Below, one piece after another: positions 9,051-17,217 of a stretch of 64,000 nucleotides of DNA. The translations under genes were made by a program, and so were the position numbers. Numbering within the stretch: position 1 is the first letter of the stretch; every line of letters starts with the position of its first letter. The stretch is from NCBI RefSeq assembly GCF_036655075.1, contig NZ_JAVVQU010000005.1, forward strand, positions 1-64,000, written 5' to 3'. Under the pieces are notes generated by a model. That model did not search any database, was not told the origin of the DNA, and was given only the letters and a program-made list of their open reading frames with translations. The stretch is from Holtiella sp036655075 (GTDB lineage Bacteria; Bacillota; Clostridia; Lachnospirales; Cellulosilyticaceae).

Positions 9051-9689
9051 CTATTTCTCTTCTAAAAACAACTTCATTCGCTTAATGACGTGATAGAATA
9101 TCCCTAATGCTGCACTAAAGCATACAATACTTAAAATTGTAGATGCTACCATTTCTTGCTTCACAATAGAAGTAATGCCTACGAAAAGTAATGGGGATAA
9201 AAAATAGAGTGCTATAAATGCTGTTACAAACCATAATACACCAAGCAAAGTCAATGCTTTTGCTGAAGGAATTGTTTTTCTTGCAATACACACGATAAGA
9301 AGCCCCACCATAAGTGCTAAGATTGGCAAACTCATATCAAGTCCCATTCTTCCACCTGCTATTAACATAAGCATTGTAATCGGAAACATATTAATCATGA
9401 ATAACATAACAAAGAATACAAACTTAATAAGCAGATGTCTTACTATATTTCCTTCAACAATCTTGTCCTTCATAAGAATTTTTGAAAATTCATATACAAC
9501 ATAAGTAGCTGCAACTAAAATATTTATCAATATCCATCCAAACATAATGACATTACCTAATATAGTAGTAGCTAATACAGGTATCTTATCACCTAACATT
9601 AAAAATACAATAAATCCTATCATAGATAAGACTTCAAATATATATACTTTTTTGCCATGGCTTAACTCATTTTTTACTTGTTCAAACAT
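9051..9689 (-). CDS. Multi-pass membrane protein of unknown function
   Basis: I do not recognise this 212-residue protein. Hydrophobic stretches suggest about six membrane helices: residues 19-36, 44-70, 87-110, 115-135, 142-170 and 180-200, with short Lys-rich loops (KDKIVEGNIVRH, RKTIPSAK) and a basic C-terminus (KRMKLFLEEK). No transporter or enzyme motif is evident. It is monocistronic, sharing a terminator with yyaC and lying upstream of nothing related, so its context gives no role. Confidence 0.7.
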   Translation of the reverse strand: MFEQVKNELSHGKKVYIFEVLSMIGFIVFLMLGDKIPVLATTILGNVIMFGWILINILVAATYVVYEFSKILMKDKIVEGNIVRHLLIKFVFFVMLFMINMFPITMLMLIAGGRMGLDMSLPILALMVGLLIVCIARKTIPSAKALTLLGVLWFVTAFIALYFLSPLLFVGITSIVKQEMVASTILSIVCFSAALGIFYHVIKRMKLFLEEK

Positions 9690-9785
9690 TTCTATCTCCT
9701 TCTATCCTATTCGTCCTATACTTATTTATTCTATCACTATATTAACATAACAAAAACGCTATGACTACCTCTCTCATATAACAAA

Positions 9786-9812
9786 AGGGACTGTCTAAAA
9801 TTAACAGTCCCT
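9786..9812 (-). terminator. Terminator of the PTS_EIIC_2 gene
   Basis: A nine-bp stem (9786-9794 with 9804-9812) is followed on the minus strand by TTTTGT, directly after the stop at 9819. Confidence 0.8.
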
Positions 9813-9818
9813 CTCACT

Positions 9819-10877
9819 CTATAGTTCTAATTGTAAATCGCCTAGCTTAATCCACTCTCTTTTTCTCATAAGTTCACAAACTAGCAAACTTATAGTAGCT
9901 GGAAGCACAAAATGTACAAGTAAAATGGCTATTGCTACTTGTAATGGTGCAGTATGCTCGATCATTGTCTGCCATGTAAAAATAGGTCCAACCAAACCTG
10001 ATGTTCCCATTCCTGCGCCTGCCGCTACGTTCTCCATTCTGAATACTACAGTAGCTATAGGTCCTGTAATGGCACTGGCTATAATAGGTGGTAGCCATAT
10101 TCTCGGATTACGCACGATATTAGGCACTTGAAGCATTGAAGTTCCTAGCCCCTGTGCTAGAAGCCCTCCTACTTTGTTTTCACGGTAACTAATGACTGCA
10201 AAACCTATCATTTGTGCTGTACATCCAGCTGTAGCCGCACCTGCTGCAAGCCCAGACAATCCAAGCATCATAGCAATCGCCGCTGAACTAATAGGAAGTG
10301 TTAAGAATATACCCATCAATACAGAGATGACCATTCCCATGAGAAAAGGTTGAAGTTCTGTCGCATAGCCTATAATATTTCCAAGTCCAGCCATAAAACT
10401 AGAAATAGGTGGTCCTATTAAAAGCGCTGTCAAACTCCCTGTAAGAATAGTGACTGCTGGTGTGACTAAAATATCTATCTTAGTTTTTCCTGCTACAAGT
10501 TTGCCTATCTCAAGACCAATTACAGTCGCTAAAAATGCTCCTACAGGGTCTCCAGGTCCAGATAATATAACCTTTCCCTCTACAATTAAACTCTCGTTTA
10601 AAAACCCTGTTGCATAGGCACCAATAAGACCATTAATTGCACTTGCATAAAGCACTAGCTTAGAAGCTTCTAATTGATGTGCCGTTCCAATCCCAATACC
10701 TACACCTGTAAGTACAGTTGCTAAGCTAGCAATACCTAACAACGTATGACCAATTGTTGTATCTGGCAAAAACAGACCTATTTGCTTAATAATAAGTCCT
10801 ATAATAAGTGTACAAAATAATCCTGAGGCCATTCCTCCTAGGCCTTTAATCAGATATCTGTCTATAAATTTTTTCAT
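9819..10877 (-). CDS. PTS_EIIC_2 family (PfoR-like) membrane protein under a NiaR-type operator
   Basis: The 352-residue protein has about ten membrane helices and the Gly/Ala-rich segments of the PTS_EIIC_2 family (for example GGLLAQGLGTSMLQVPNIVRNP and VAAGAGMGTSGLVGP). The family includes the Clostridium perfringens PfoR protein and lacks the IIA and IIB parts of a sugar PTS, so a sugar role is unproven. Its promoter, at 10909-10937 in the short gap after the NiaR-type gene, is a near-consensus sigma-A promoter overlapped by a palindrome. That arrangement predicts control by the neighbour and makes niacin or a related compound a candidate substrate or signal. This link is an inference; the family call is solid. 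Confidence 0.85.
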   Translation of the reverse strand: MKKFIDRYLIKGLGGMASGLFCTLIIGLIIKQIGLFLPDTTIGHTLLGIASLATVLTGVGIGIGTAHQLEASKLVLYASAINGLIGAYATGFLNESLIVEGKVILSGPGDPVGAFLATVIGLEIGKLVAGKTKIDILVTPAVTILTGSLTALLIGPPISSFMAGLGNIIGYATELQPFLMGMVISVLMGIFLTLPISSAAIAMMLGLSGLAAGAATAGCTAQMIGFAVISYRENKVGGLLAQGLGTSMLQVPNIVRNPRIWLPPIIASAITGPIATVVFRMENVAAGAGMGTSGLVGPIFTWQTMIEHTAPLQVAIAILLVHFVLPATISLLVCELMRKREWIKLGDLQLEL

Positions 10878-10908
10878 ATAAATCCCCCATTACTATTGTA
10901 ATGAGGTC

Positions 10909-10937
10909 ATCATATCATGTGACAAGACAGTTGTCAA
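10909..10937 (-). promoter_or_regulatory. Sigma-A promoter with overlapping palindromic operator (NiaR candidate)
   Basis: On the minus strand TTGACA (10937-10932) and TATGAT (10914-10909) are separated by exactly 17 bases. The perfect dyad TGACAA-N5-TTGTCA at 10920-10936 covers most of the -35 box and half the spacer, so a bound repressor would block RNA polymerase. The -35 begins inside the stop codon region of the NiaR-type gene. The regulator assignment rests on adjacency. Confidence 0.8.
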
Positions 10938-11450
10938 TTATTGTACAAGATATCCTTTTTCTTTGAGTTCTTCTTCTATAATATCTAGTTCTTCTTCTGT
11001 AGTGGCTTCTATCGTATGCATATGCATGCCTGCTGTGAGAATTGAGAGTAGTGCTGCTTCATTGTGACGAACTTTTTCTACAAAACCTTTCACATCTCTT
11101 CTTGTTTTAAGCATTAAGTCTCCTGTTAAGTCTCCATAGACACTATGACTAACAATAACATTACGCACTCTTCCTCCATTATCTACAATGGTATTGAGCT
11201 CATCTTCTATTTGATCTGCTGTGTGCTTCACAAGTACCACACGGCTTACCATTTGATCTGCATCTTGATTTAAGATGTAACCTCTAGCAGTAGCAAGTAG
11301 GTCATATCCTTCTGCTCTAAGAAGTGCTACATCTTGGACAACAACTTGTCTACTAATACCAAAGGTATTAGCCAATTTTGTACCACTAAGAGGTTTTGTA
11401 GCTTCTTGCAACATACGTATCATTTCTTTTCTTCTTGTTTGTCCATCCAT
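10938..11450 (-). CDS. niaR: NiaR-type transcriptional repressor (HTH_11 plus 3H domain)
   Basis: The 170-residue product has an N-terminal winged helix of the HTH_11 type (residues about 5-60, with ANTFGISRQVVVQDVALLR as the recognition region) and a C-terminal 3H domain with the conserved histidines His76, His102 and the pair His143/His145 (GMHMHTIEA). This is the layout of NiaR/YrxA, a nicotinate-responsive, metal-containing repressor of NAD synthesis and niacin uptake genes in Firmicutes. A strong AGGTGG ribosome site supports the ATG. The downstream PTS_EIIC_2 gene has its own promoter with a palindrome, which suggests it is a direct target. Confidence 0.9.
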   Translation of the reverse strand: MDGQTRRKEMIRMLQEATKPLSGTKLANTFGISRQVVVQDVALLRAEGYDLLATARGYILNQDADQMVSRVVLVKHTADQIEDELNTIVDNGGRVRNVIVSHSVYGDLTGDLMLKTRRDVKGFVEKVRHNEAALLSILTAGMHMHTIEATTEEELDIIEEELKEKGYLVQ

Positions 11451-11478
11451 GTTACCACCTACTTTTCTTCTTTTTTCA

Positions 11479-11487
11479 AGTATAGCA
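11479..11487 (-). promoter_or_regulatory. Extended -10 promoter of the NiaR-type gene
   Basis: TGCTATACT on the minus strand is an extended -10 element lying about 28 bases before the start codon. I see no good -35, as is common with extended -10 promoters, and no copy of the downstream palindrome here. Confidence 0.5.
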
Positions 11488-11727
11488 AATATTTATGTTA
11501 TGGGATACTCCCCTTAGCTCTCTTTTCACTTAACTTAAGTAAAGTCTTCGTTTTTTCTTCTTAAAACTTAATCACTTATTTTCAAAGAATAACCCCCTCT
11601 ACACGCTCCAATTAACTATCAAAATGCACAACTTATGCTTCTTCACTTTATAAATATTATACAAACCTTAATTTTCCCATAAGTTTTTTAAAGAATTTCG
11701 CCTACTCATCCGTATATATATAAGTGT

Positions 11728-12212
11728 AAAGGTTAAGATGAATACAAATCCTAGGTCGTATTCATCTTACTCTTTCCCCTAAGAAACTGTTTGAAACGCT
11801 TTAGGTCTCCCCCCTACCTTTAACGAAACAAGCCTTTTCTTAGGCAACTGAACCTACTTTGAGTGGTGGCAACTCAAGTAGAACTTCGGGGCAATATCTG
11901 TTCATAGCTTGTCCAAGATATAAGTGCTCACCTATACATCTTCGTCCTATGGCCTTCGTCTGTCGTGACACTATTGTATATCCAACTTACTCAGATTCTT
12001 GCGGTGATATCTGCAACGGCAGCTCTTTCACAAAATAGACACTGAAGCAGTTAGGATATAAATAGTTACACACTAGACTTCAGTCGGAAGACGCATGTTC
12101 AAGTGAAAAGTAGTATCTTCCGAGCGTGAGCCTTGCCACAAAAACAAAAAGCTAACCTTATTCTGTCCATGCAACACGGGGGGACGACAGATTTAGGTTA
12201 GCTTTTTGTTTT
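11728..12212 (+). ncRNA. Large structured non-coding RNA candidate (about 480 nt)
   Basis: This protein-free interval folds into many exact helices. Hairpin 11734-11745/11758-11769 is 12 bp. Hairpin 11854-11864/11872-11881 has 10 bp and a 7-nt loop, and loop bases 11866-11871 (GTGGCA) are complementary to 12134-12139 (TGCCAC). A helix of about 17 bp with two bulges joins 11970-11987 to 12049-12066. A 7-bp helix 12041-12047/12078-12084 crosses it as a pseudoknot. Hairpin 12085-12091/12116-12122 is 7 bp. A long terminator hairpin (12141-12158/12195-12212) ends it, followed by T-rich DNA. I found no tmRNA, RNase P, SRP, T-box or group I/II intron landmarks. The plus strand is favoured by the 3' terminator and lack of a T-tail at the other end; the 5' end and promoter are not resolved. 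Confidence 0.7.
12141..12212. terminator. Long terminator hairpin between pgi and the RNA candidate
   Basis: An 18-bp perfect outer stem (12141-12158 with 12195-12212) continues into an inner 5-bp stem (12163-12167 with 12186-12190). Both outer flanks read as T-runs on their own strands, so it can end both the plus-strand RNA and pgi, whose stop is at 12223. Confidence 0.85.
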
Positions 12213-12222
12213 ATTTTATATA

Positions 12223-13569
12223 CTATCCGTTGATTCTTTGTACAAGTACTTCTCTTAACTCTTCATACCCTTTTTTACCAAGTAGTGCAAACATATTTTT
12301 CTTATATTCTTCTACACCTGGTTGGTCAAATGGGTTAACCCCAAGTAGGTATCCACTTATGCCACATGCTTTTTCGAAGAAGTAAATCAATTTACCTACT
12401 GTGAAAGCGTCTAACTCTGGCACGTTGATAATAAGGTTAGGTACACCACCATCTACGTGAGCAAGAAGTGTGCCCTCAAAAGCTTTTTTATTCACGAAGT
12501 CCATTGTTTGACCTGCTAAGTAGTTAAGACCATCTAAGTCTACAGGCTCTTCTTCTAAAGTTACATCTAATTTAGGACTTTGTACATTTAACACGGTCTC
12601 AAATAAGAATCTTTGACCATCTTGTACGTATTGACCCAAAGAATGAAGGTCTGTTGAAAAGTTTAATGAAGATGGGAAAATGCCTTTTTGGTCTTTTCCT
12701 TCACTCTCTGCGTAGAGTTGTTTCCACCATTCACCAAAGTATTGAAGACATGGTTCATAATTAACAAGAATTTCTACACCTTTTCCTTTTCTAAGAAGTG
12801 CATTTCTTACTGCTGCATATTGGTAGCATGCATTATCTTCAAGATTTTCACTTGAATATTCACTTCTACCTTCTGCTGCACCTTGCATTAAGGCTTCAAT
12901 ATCAATCCCTGCTACTGCAATTGGAAGAAGACCTACTGCTGTGAGGACTGAGAATCTTCCACCTACATCATCAGGAATGACAAACGTTTCATAACCTTCC
13001 TCCTGTGCTAATGTCAGGAGTGCGCCACGCGCTGCATCTGTTGTAGCATAAATACGGTTTTTAGCTTCTTCTTTTCCATATCTTTGTTCCATGTATTTTT
13101 TGAACACTCTAAAAGCAATCGCAGGCTCTGTTGTTGTCCCTGATTTAGAAATGACATTAACACTTACTTCTTTACCTTCACATACATCTAGTAAATTTTT
13201 AAGGTATGTACCAGAAATGTTATTTCCTACAAAGTAAACCGCTGGTGTTTTTCTTTGTTCTTGAGATAAACTATTATAAAATGTATGAGATAGTGCTTCG
13301 ATACAGGCTCTTGCACCTAAGTATGAACCACCTATACCTATAACAATTAATACCTCTGTATCTGATTTTATCTTTGCAGCAGCTTGTTGAATCTTTGCAA
13401 ACTCAGCTTTATCGTAATCTACAGGAAGGTCAATCCACCCTAAGAAATCATTACCTGCTCCCGTTTTATTGTGTAGCATCTCATGTGCTAACTTTACTTG
13501 GTTACCAAAATACTCCACTTCATGCTGACTCACGCCAGTTTTAGAATAGTCTAAAGTAATTTTACTCAT
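12223..13569 (-). CDS. pgi: Glucose-6-phosphate isomerase
   Basis: The enzyme interconverts glucose 6-phosphate and fructose 6-phosphate in glycolysis and gluconeogenesis. The 448-residue length is typical of Firmicutes PGI. The sugar-isomerase core carries IGIGGSYLGARACIEAL near residue 78, the PGI signature GGRFSVLTAVG near residue 205, and the C-terminal signature LGVNPFDQPGVEEYK. A perfect AAGGAGG lies seven bases before the ATG. The gene is monocistronic and ends at the long hairpin shared with the structured RNA candidate. Confidence 0.97.
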   Translation of the reverse strand: MSKITLDYSKTGVSQHEVEYFGNQVKLAHEMLHNKTGAGNDFLGWIDLPVDYDKAEFAKIQQAAAKIKSDTEVLIVIGIGGSYLGARACIEALSHTFYNSLSQEQRKTPAVYFVGNNISGTYLKNLLDVCEGKEVSVNVISKSGTTTEPAIAFRVFKKYMEQRYGKEEAKNRIYATTDAARGALLTLAQEEGYETFVIPDDVGGRFSVLTAVGLLPIAVAGIDIEALMQGAAEGRSEYSSENLEDNACYQYAAVRNALLRKGKGVEILVNYEPCLQYFGEWWKQLYAESEGKDQKGIFPSSLNFSTDLHSLGQYVQDGQRFLFETVLNVQSPKLDVTLEEEPVDLDGLNYLAGQTMDFVNKKAFEGTLLAHVDGGVPNLIINVPELDAFTVGKLIYFFEKACGISGYLLGVNPFDQPGVEEYKKNMFALLGKKGYEELREVLVQRING

Positions 13570-13756
13570 GTTTATCCTCCTTGATTAAGGCTCTATTTAT
13601 GTACTAACTTTCAAGCTTGTCCTTTTATAAACCTCATTATACTCCATAAATCAAAACTTTCCAATAAATGTAATAAATTTTTATCAAAAAAAGACTACTG
13701 TATATGATATACTTTTTCAGTGATTTATAAAATACAATAGCCTTTTTTTATTTATA

Positions 13757-16003
13757 TTAAAGAAGTGGATGCGCAGCTCTTGCTTTAATACGTTCCCATC
13801 TACGATCTACTTCTACTTGAGTTGCATCTAAAATCTCTGCATACCCAGCATTTGTAGCAATATGCTTAGTTCTTGCCATTAACTTATAGAACTCACTAAT
13901 AGGTACCTTTTTATTTGCTTTTTCCGGATTATAGGTGAGTGTAGTGATTCCCTGTTCAATTTCAAAAAGTGGATGATAGCAACTATTTACTGCTGCTTCC
14001 ATAATTTTGAGTCCCATACGTGGTTGATGTCCCCAGTTGAGTGGACACACTGACACACACTTAAGAAAAGCCATCCCATAGTTATCTGCATAGTATTGTG
14101 CTTTAGCTGCCTTTTTCATAAAGTCTGTTGGATTCATCTCTGCTACTGTAGCAACATAAGGAATATTGGTTGCTGCAAAAAGTTGAGGTGTATCTTTGGT
14201 AAAGGTATCTTTTCCTTTTTGTGCTGGTCCTACATGAGAAGTAGAAGACTTGGCCCCTTTGGGTGTCTGATAAGAAAGCTGATATCCTGTATTCATATAG
14301 CCTGCATTGTCGTACTCAAATAAAATCATACGATGGTTACGAAGCGCTGTACCAATGGCTGGTCCCATACCAATATCTAATCCACCATCTCCTGTTACCA
14401 TAATAAAGGTAATCTTCTCATCTTGTGGAATCTCTCCACGTCTCTGCTTTTCATGATACATTTCCACTATACCCGATAAGGTAGGCGCTCCATTTTGGAA
14501 TAAGTTGTGTACATAGGTTGTTCTAAAGGCAGTCTTCGGATAGCAAGTACTCGTTACCATACCACACCCAGTATGGAACAAAAGGACAACATGTCCTTCA
14601 ATCCCTTTTAATAGTAAATTTAAGTTAGTATAAATCCCACACCCAGGGCAAGCACCATGTCCACCTACAATACGTTTTGGCATTTTTGTAGACTGAATTG
14701 GGATACCACCTTTTGCAGTGACTTTACCTGTTGCTTCATCTTCTACCACTTGAGTTATACCGGGAGATTGTTGTTCTTTTGTAAGTGGTTTGAAATAAGG
14801 TTGTGGATGATAATCTGCCTTTCCAGGATATTGCCCAAAGTAATCAAACCTCGCAACTTCCTCATTTTGAGTCATTTTAAAGGCTTCTTCTAAGAGATCA
14901 ACTGCATCTTTAACATAAAAATCCTTGCCAGATAAGCCATAAACTCTACTGGCTGTTTCTATCCCTAACTTATAATCTTGCAAAGTCGCTTTAATTTCAA
15001 GAGACATATTTCCGCCACCTGCACCATAGCTATCTTGTCTATCTGCAATCATTAATGCCTTAATGTTTTTTACCACTTCATAGATAGCTTCTCTTGGCCA
15101 TGGTCTAATGGCATTTAGAGTAAATACCCCTACTTTCTTACCTGCTTGCCTGAGTTGGTCTACTGCCACTTTGGCCGTTCCAAAGGAGGAACCTAGAACA
15201 AAAAGAGCAGCTTCTGCATCTTCCATTTCATAGGCTTCTACTGTAGTATAGTATCGCCCTGTTAAATTCCCAAACTCTTTAAAAACTTCTTCTATGATAT
15301 CTCTAGACTCTTCCATAGCTAAATGTAATTGGTATTTGTTATTAATCAAGTCTGGTTCATTCATATAAGAGCCAAAAGTTGCTGGGTGCTCCATGTCTAA
15401 GGCATTATAGAGTGGCTTATATTCCCCTACAAAGTTTTGTACTTCTTGATCATCTGCAATCACATAAGTACGTCTCTTTTGATGGCTTGTAAAGAATCCA
15501 TCAAAACCAATAATAATAGGTAGCATAGCACGTTCAGCTATTTTGAGCCCTACAATATTCATATCATATACAGCTTGAGGGGTTTGGGCATAGAGAGTGA
15601 GCCATCCTGTATTTAAAGTATACATGATGTCACTGTGGTCACCTTTTATAGAAAGTGGCCCTGATACTGTACGACATGCCAAGTTAAGTACCATAGGCAA
15701 GCGTGTCCCTGATTGTACAGGAAACTGTTCTAAAGCATAAAGTAATCCATTAGCCGATGTCGCATTAAATACACGTCCACCGCCTACTGTTCCACCATAA
15801 CAAATTCCCGCTGCGCCATGTTCTCCGTCTCCAGGAATCAATTTTACATCATGCAAGCCTTCTGCCTTTAATAAGTCAAGGTGCTCAGCAATCTGGGTAG
15901 ATGGGGTAATTGGGAAGTATCCCATCATATGATAGTTAATTTGCTTTGCCGCATAAGCTGCAAGTTCGTTACCACTGTCGTATACTATACTTTGCTCTAC
16001 CAT
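13757..16003 (-). CDS. 2-oxoacid:ferredoxin oxidoreductase, fused alpha-beta subunit
   Basis: The 748-residue protein joins both catalytic halves of a POR-type enzyme. Residues 1 to about 390 are the alpha part (MMGYFPITPSTQIAEHL, GVFTLNAIRPWP) and residues about 440-748 the beta part with the ThDP motif GDGGLDIGMGPAIG-x-NAGYMNTG and Cys-bearing GHGACPGCGIYTN. Together with the gamma-delta protein one base upstream it should oxidise a 2-oxoacid with CoA and reduce ferredoxin. The ribosome site GGGGAAG lies in the end of the previous gene, so the two are coupled. A separate four-subunit enzyme is encoded at 42.2-45.3 kb. Pyruvate is the default substrate, but with two systems present another oxoacid (for example 2-oxoglutarate or a branched-chain oxoacid) is possible for one. 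Confidence 0.9.
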   Translation of the reverse strand: MVEQSIVYDSGNELAAYAAKQINYHMMGYFPITPSTQIAEHLDLLKAEGLHDVKLIPGDGEHGAAGICYGGTVGGGRVFNATSANGLLYALEQFPVQSGTRLPMVLNLACRTVSGPLSIKGDHSDIMYTLNTGWLTLYAQTPQAVYDMNIVGLKIAERAMLPIIIGFDGFFTSHQKRRTYVIADDQEVQNFVGEYKPLYNALDMEHPATFGSYMNEPDLINNKYQLHLAMEESRDIIEEVFKEFGNLTGRYYTTVEAYEMEDAEAALFVLGSSFGTAKVAVDQLRQAGKKVGVFTLNAIRPWPREAIYEVVKNIKALMIADRQDSYGAGGGNMSLEIKATLQDYKLGIETASRVYGLSGKDFYVKDAVDLLEEAFKMTQNEEVARFDYFGQYPGKADYHPQPYFKPLTKEQQSPGITQVVEDEATGKVTAKGGIPIQSTKMPKRIVGGHGACPGCGIYTNLNLLLKGIEGHVVLLFHTGCGMVTSTCYPKTAFRTTYVHNLFQNGAPTLSGIVEMYHEKQRRGEIPQDEKITFIMVTGDGGLDIGMGPAIGTALRNHRMILFEYDNAGYMNTGYQLSYQTPKGAKSSTSHVGPAQKGKDTFTKDTPQLFAATNIPYVATVAEMNPTDFMKKAAKAQYYADNYGMAFLKCVSVCPLNWGHQPRMGLKIMEAAVNSCYHPLFEIEQGITTLTYNPEKANKKVPISEFYKLMARTKHIATNAGYAEILDATQVEVDRRWERIKARAAHPLL

Positions 16004-16004
16004 G

Positions 16005-17102
16005 TTATTCTTCCCCTTCTATCGTTATTGTAGCATTTGTTACACCCGATTCTGCATCAACTATAGAGTTAGAACCCATATCTTCAAATTCTACGTGCTG
16101 CTGTATAAAATCTTTATAAGGTACATGCATTGCCCATACATCTAAATTTCTTTCATTAGCCTCAGTTAAGGCATCTGTTGGACATATCTCAACACATCTT
16201 AAGCATCCCTTACAGTAATGATAGTTCACGCCTTCATTGACCATCTGTTGCTTACCTTTATACTCACCTTCTCCAAATACTAGCGCCATTTCTGGGCATG
16301 TGATATCACAAAGGCCACAATTAATACATTTGTCCTTATGAAACACAGGCACTTTACCTTCACGACTAGCTGTCATATCATTATTAGCCATACTTGCAAA
16401 GAGAGGGTTAACCCCTCCAAGTGGTGCATTTTTCCAACCCCAGTCATACTGTACATCTTTATACTCTACATAAGGGTATTCATCACTATGTTCAAATTGT
16501 TTAATAGTAATTTCTTCGTAGCCTCTTTCAATACCTTTTAAATTTCCTTCAAGTGCACTTGGGTATTTTTTTCCCACTGTATCTTTTACGACTTGTTTCA
16601 CTGCGTCTAAAGGAATGAAACCTGATGCCTTAGCAATAGTTCCTAATATAACCATGTTAATACGTGTCTTTTCTTCCATTGCTATTTTGAGTGCATCCAC
16701 GCAGTAAATCATACCGCCACAAAGCTGCAAGTGTTCTCTCACTTCATCAGGTGTTTTATCTGTGTTTACAATCACAACTGTATTTTCATCTACTCCTGCT
16801 GTCACTGCCATCTTACCTGCCAACGCTTCATGAAAGATGGCTAAAATATGTGGTTTTTCAACGGGTGTAATGACACCAATGGTTTGGTTTTTGTCACACC
16901 ATCTAATAAAAGATTTAATAGGCGTCCCTTTCTTTTCCGACCCATAACTTGCAAAGCTAGAGCTATTAAGTCCAAGTGCAAGCGCTCCAATTTCTCCAAG
17001 TATTTTGCCAGTTAAATTTGCTCCTAGACCTCCTATACTCTCTAACCGCATCTCATAAAATCCATACTCATTGGTCTTAGGTAAATCTATCTTATGTCCC
17101 AC
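16005..17102 (-). CDS. 2-oxoacid:ferredoxin oxidoreductase, fused gamma-delta subunit
   Basis: The 365-residue protein has an N-terminal gamma domain (about residues 1-195; GGLGANLTGKILGEIG and FASYGSEKKGTPIKSFIRW) and a ferredoxin-like delta domain with two 4Fe-4S motifs: CINCGLCDITCPEMA and CKGCLRCVEICPTDA near residues 256-315. It passes electrons from the alpha-beta catalytic protein to ferredoxin. The start is a GTG preceded by AGGAGG at a rather long ten-base spacing. A tail of about 45 residues after the clusters is longer than usual for PorD. It is the first gene of a two-gene operon. Confidence 0.9.
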   Translation of the reverse strand: MGHKIDLPKTNEYGFYEMRLESIGGLGANLTGKILGEIGALALGLNSSSFASYGSEKKGTPIKSFIRWCDKNQTIGVITPVEKPHILAIFHEALAGKMAVTAGVDENTVVIVNTDKTPDEVREHLQLCGGMIYCVDALKIAMEEKTRINMVILGTIAKASGFIPLDAVKQVVKDTVGKKYPSALEGNLKGIERGYEEITIKQFEHSDEYPYVEYKDVQYDWGWKNAPLGGVNPLFASMANNDMTASREGKVPVFHKDKCINCGLCDITCPEMALVFGEGEYKGKQQMVNEGVNYHYCKGCLRCVEICPTDALTEANERNLDVWAMHVPYKDFIQQHVEFEDMGSNSIVDAESGVTNATITIEGEE

Positions 17103-17188
17103 TGTCTATTTACCTCCTTTTAGACGTCCAAAATAAATGGCCGTGAATTCTTTCTTATTTTATGGAAATAATACTTTTTCATACAAAA

Positions 17189-17217
17189 AAAGCACATTCC
17201 GTAAAGAAACGTGCTTT
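17189..17217 (-). terminator. Terminator of the membrane coiled-coil gene
   Basis: AAAGCAC at 17189-17195 pairs with GTGCTTT at 17211-17217; the stem includes the stop codon and is followed on the minus strand by seven T residues. Confidence 0.85.

Noticed and set aside
9819..10877. A sugar PTS transporter
   Set aside because: No IIA, IIB or sugar enzyme genes are near, and the PTS_EIIC_2 family has no proven sugar role; the regulator next door points elsewhere.
11728..12212. RNase P RNA, tmRNA, SRP RNA, T-box or intron as the identity of the structured RNA
   Set aside because: I looked for GAGGAAAGTCC and other RNase P core blocks, the tRNA-like CCA end and tag frame of tmRNA, the SRP GGAGGTAGC motif, the T-box sequence and intron cores on both strands and found none.
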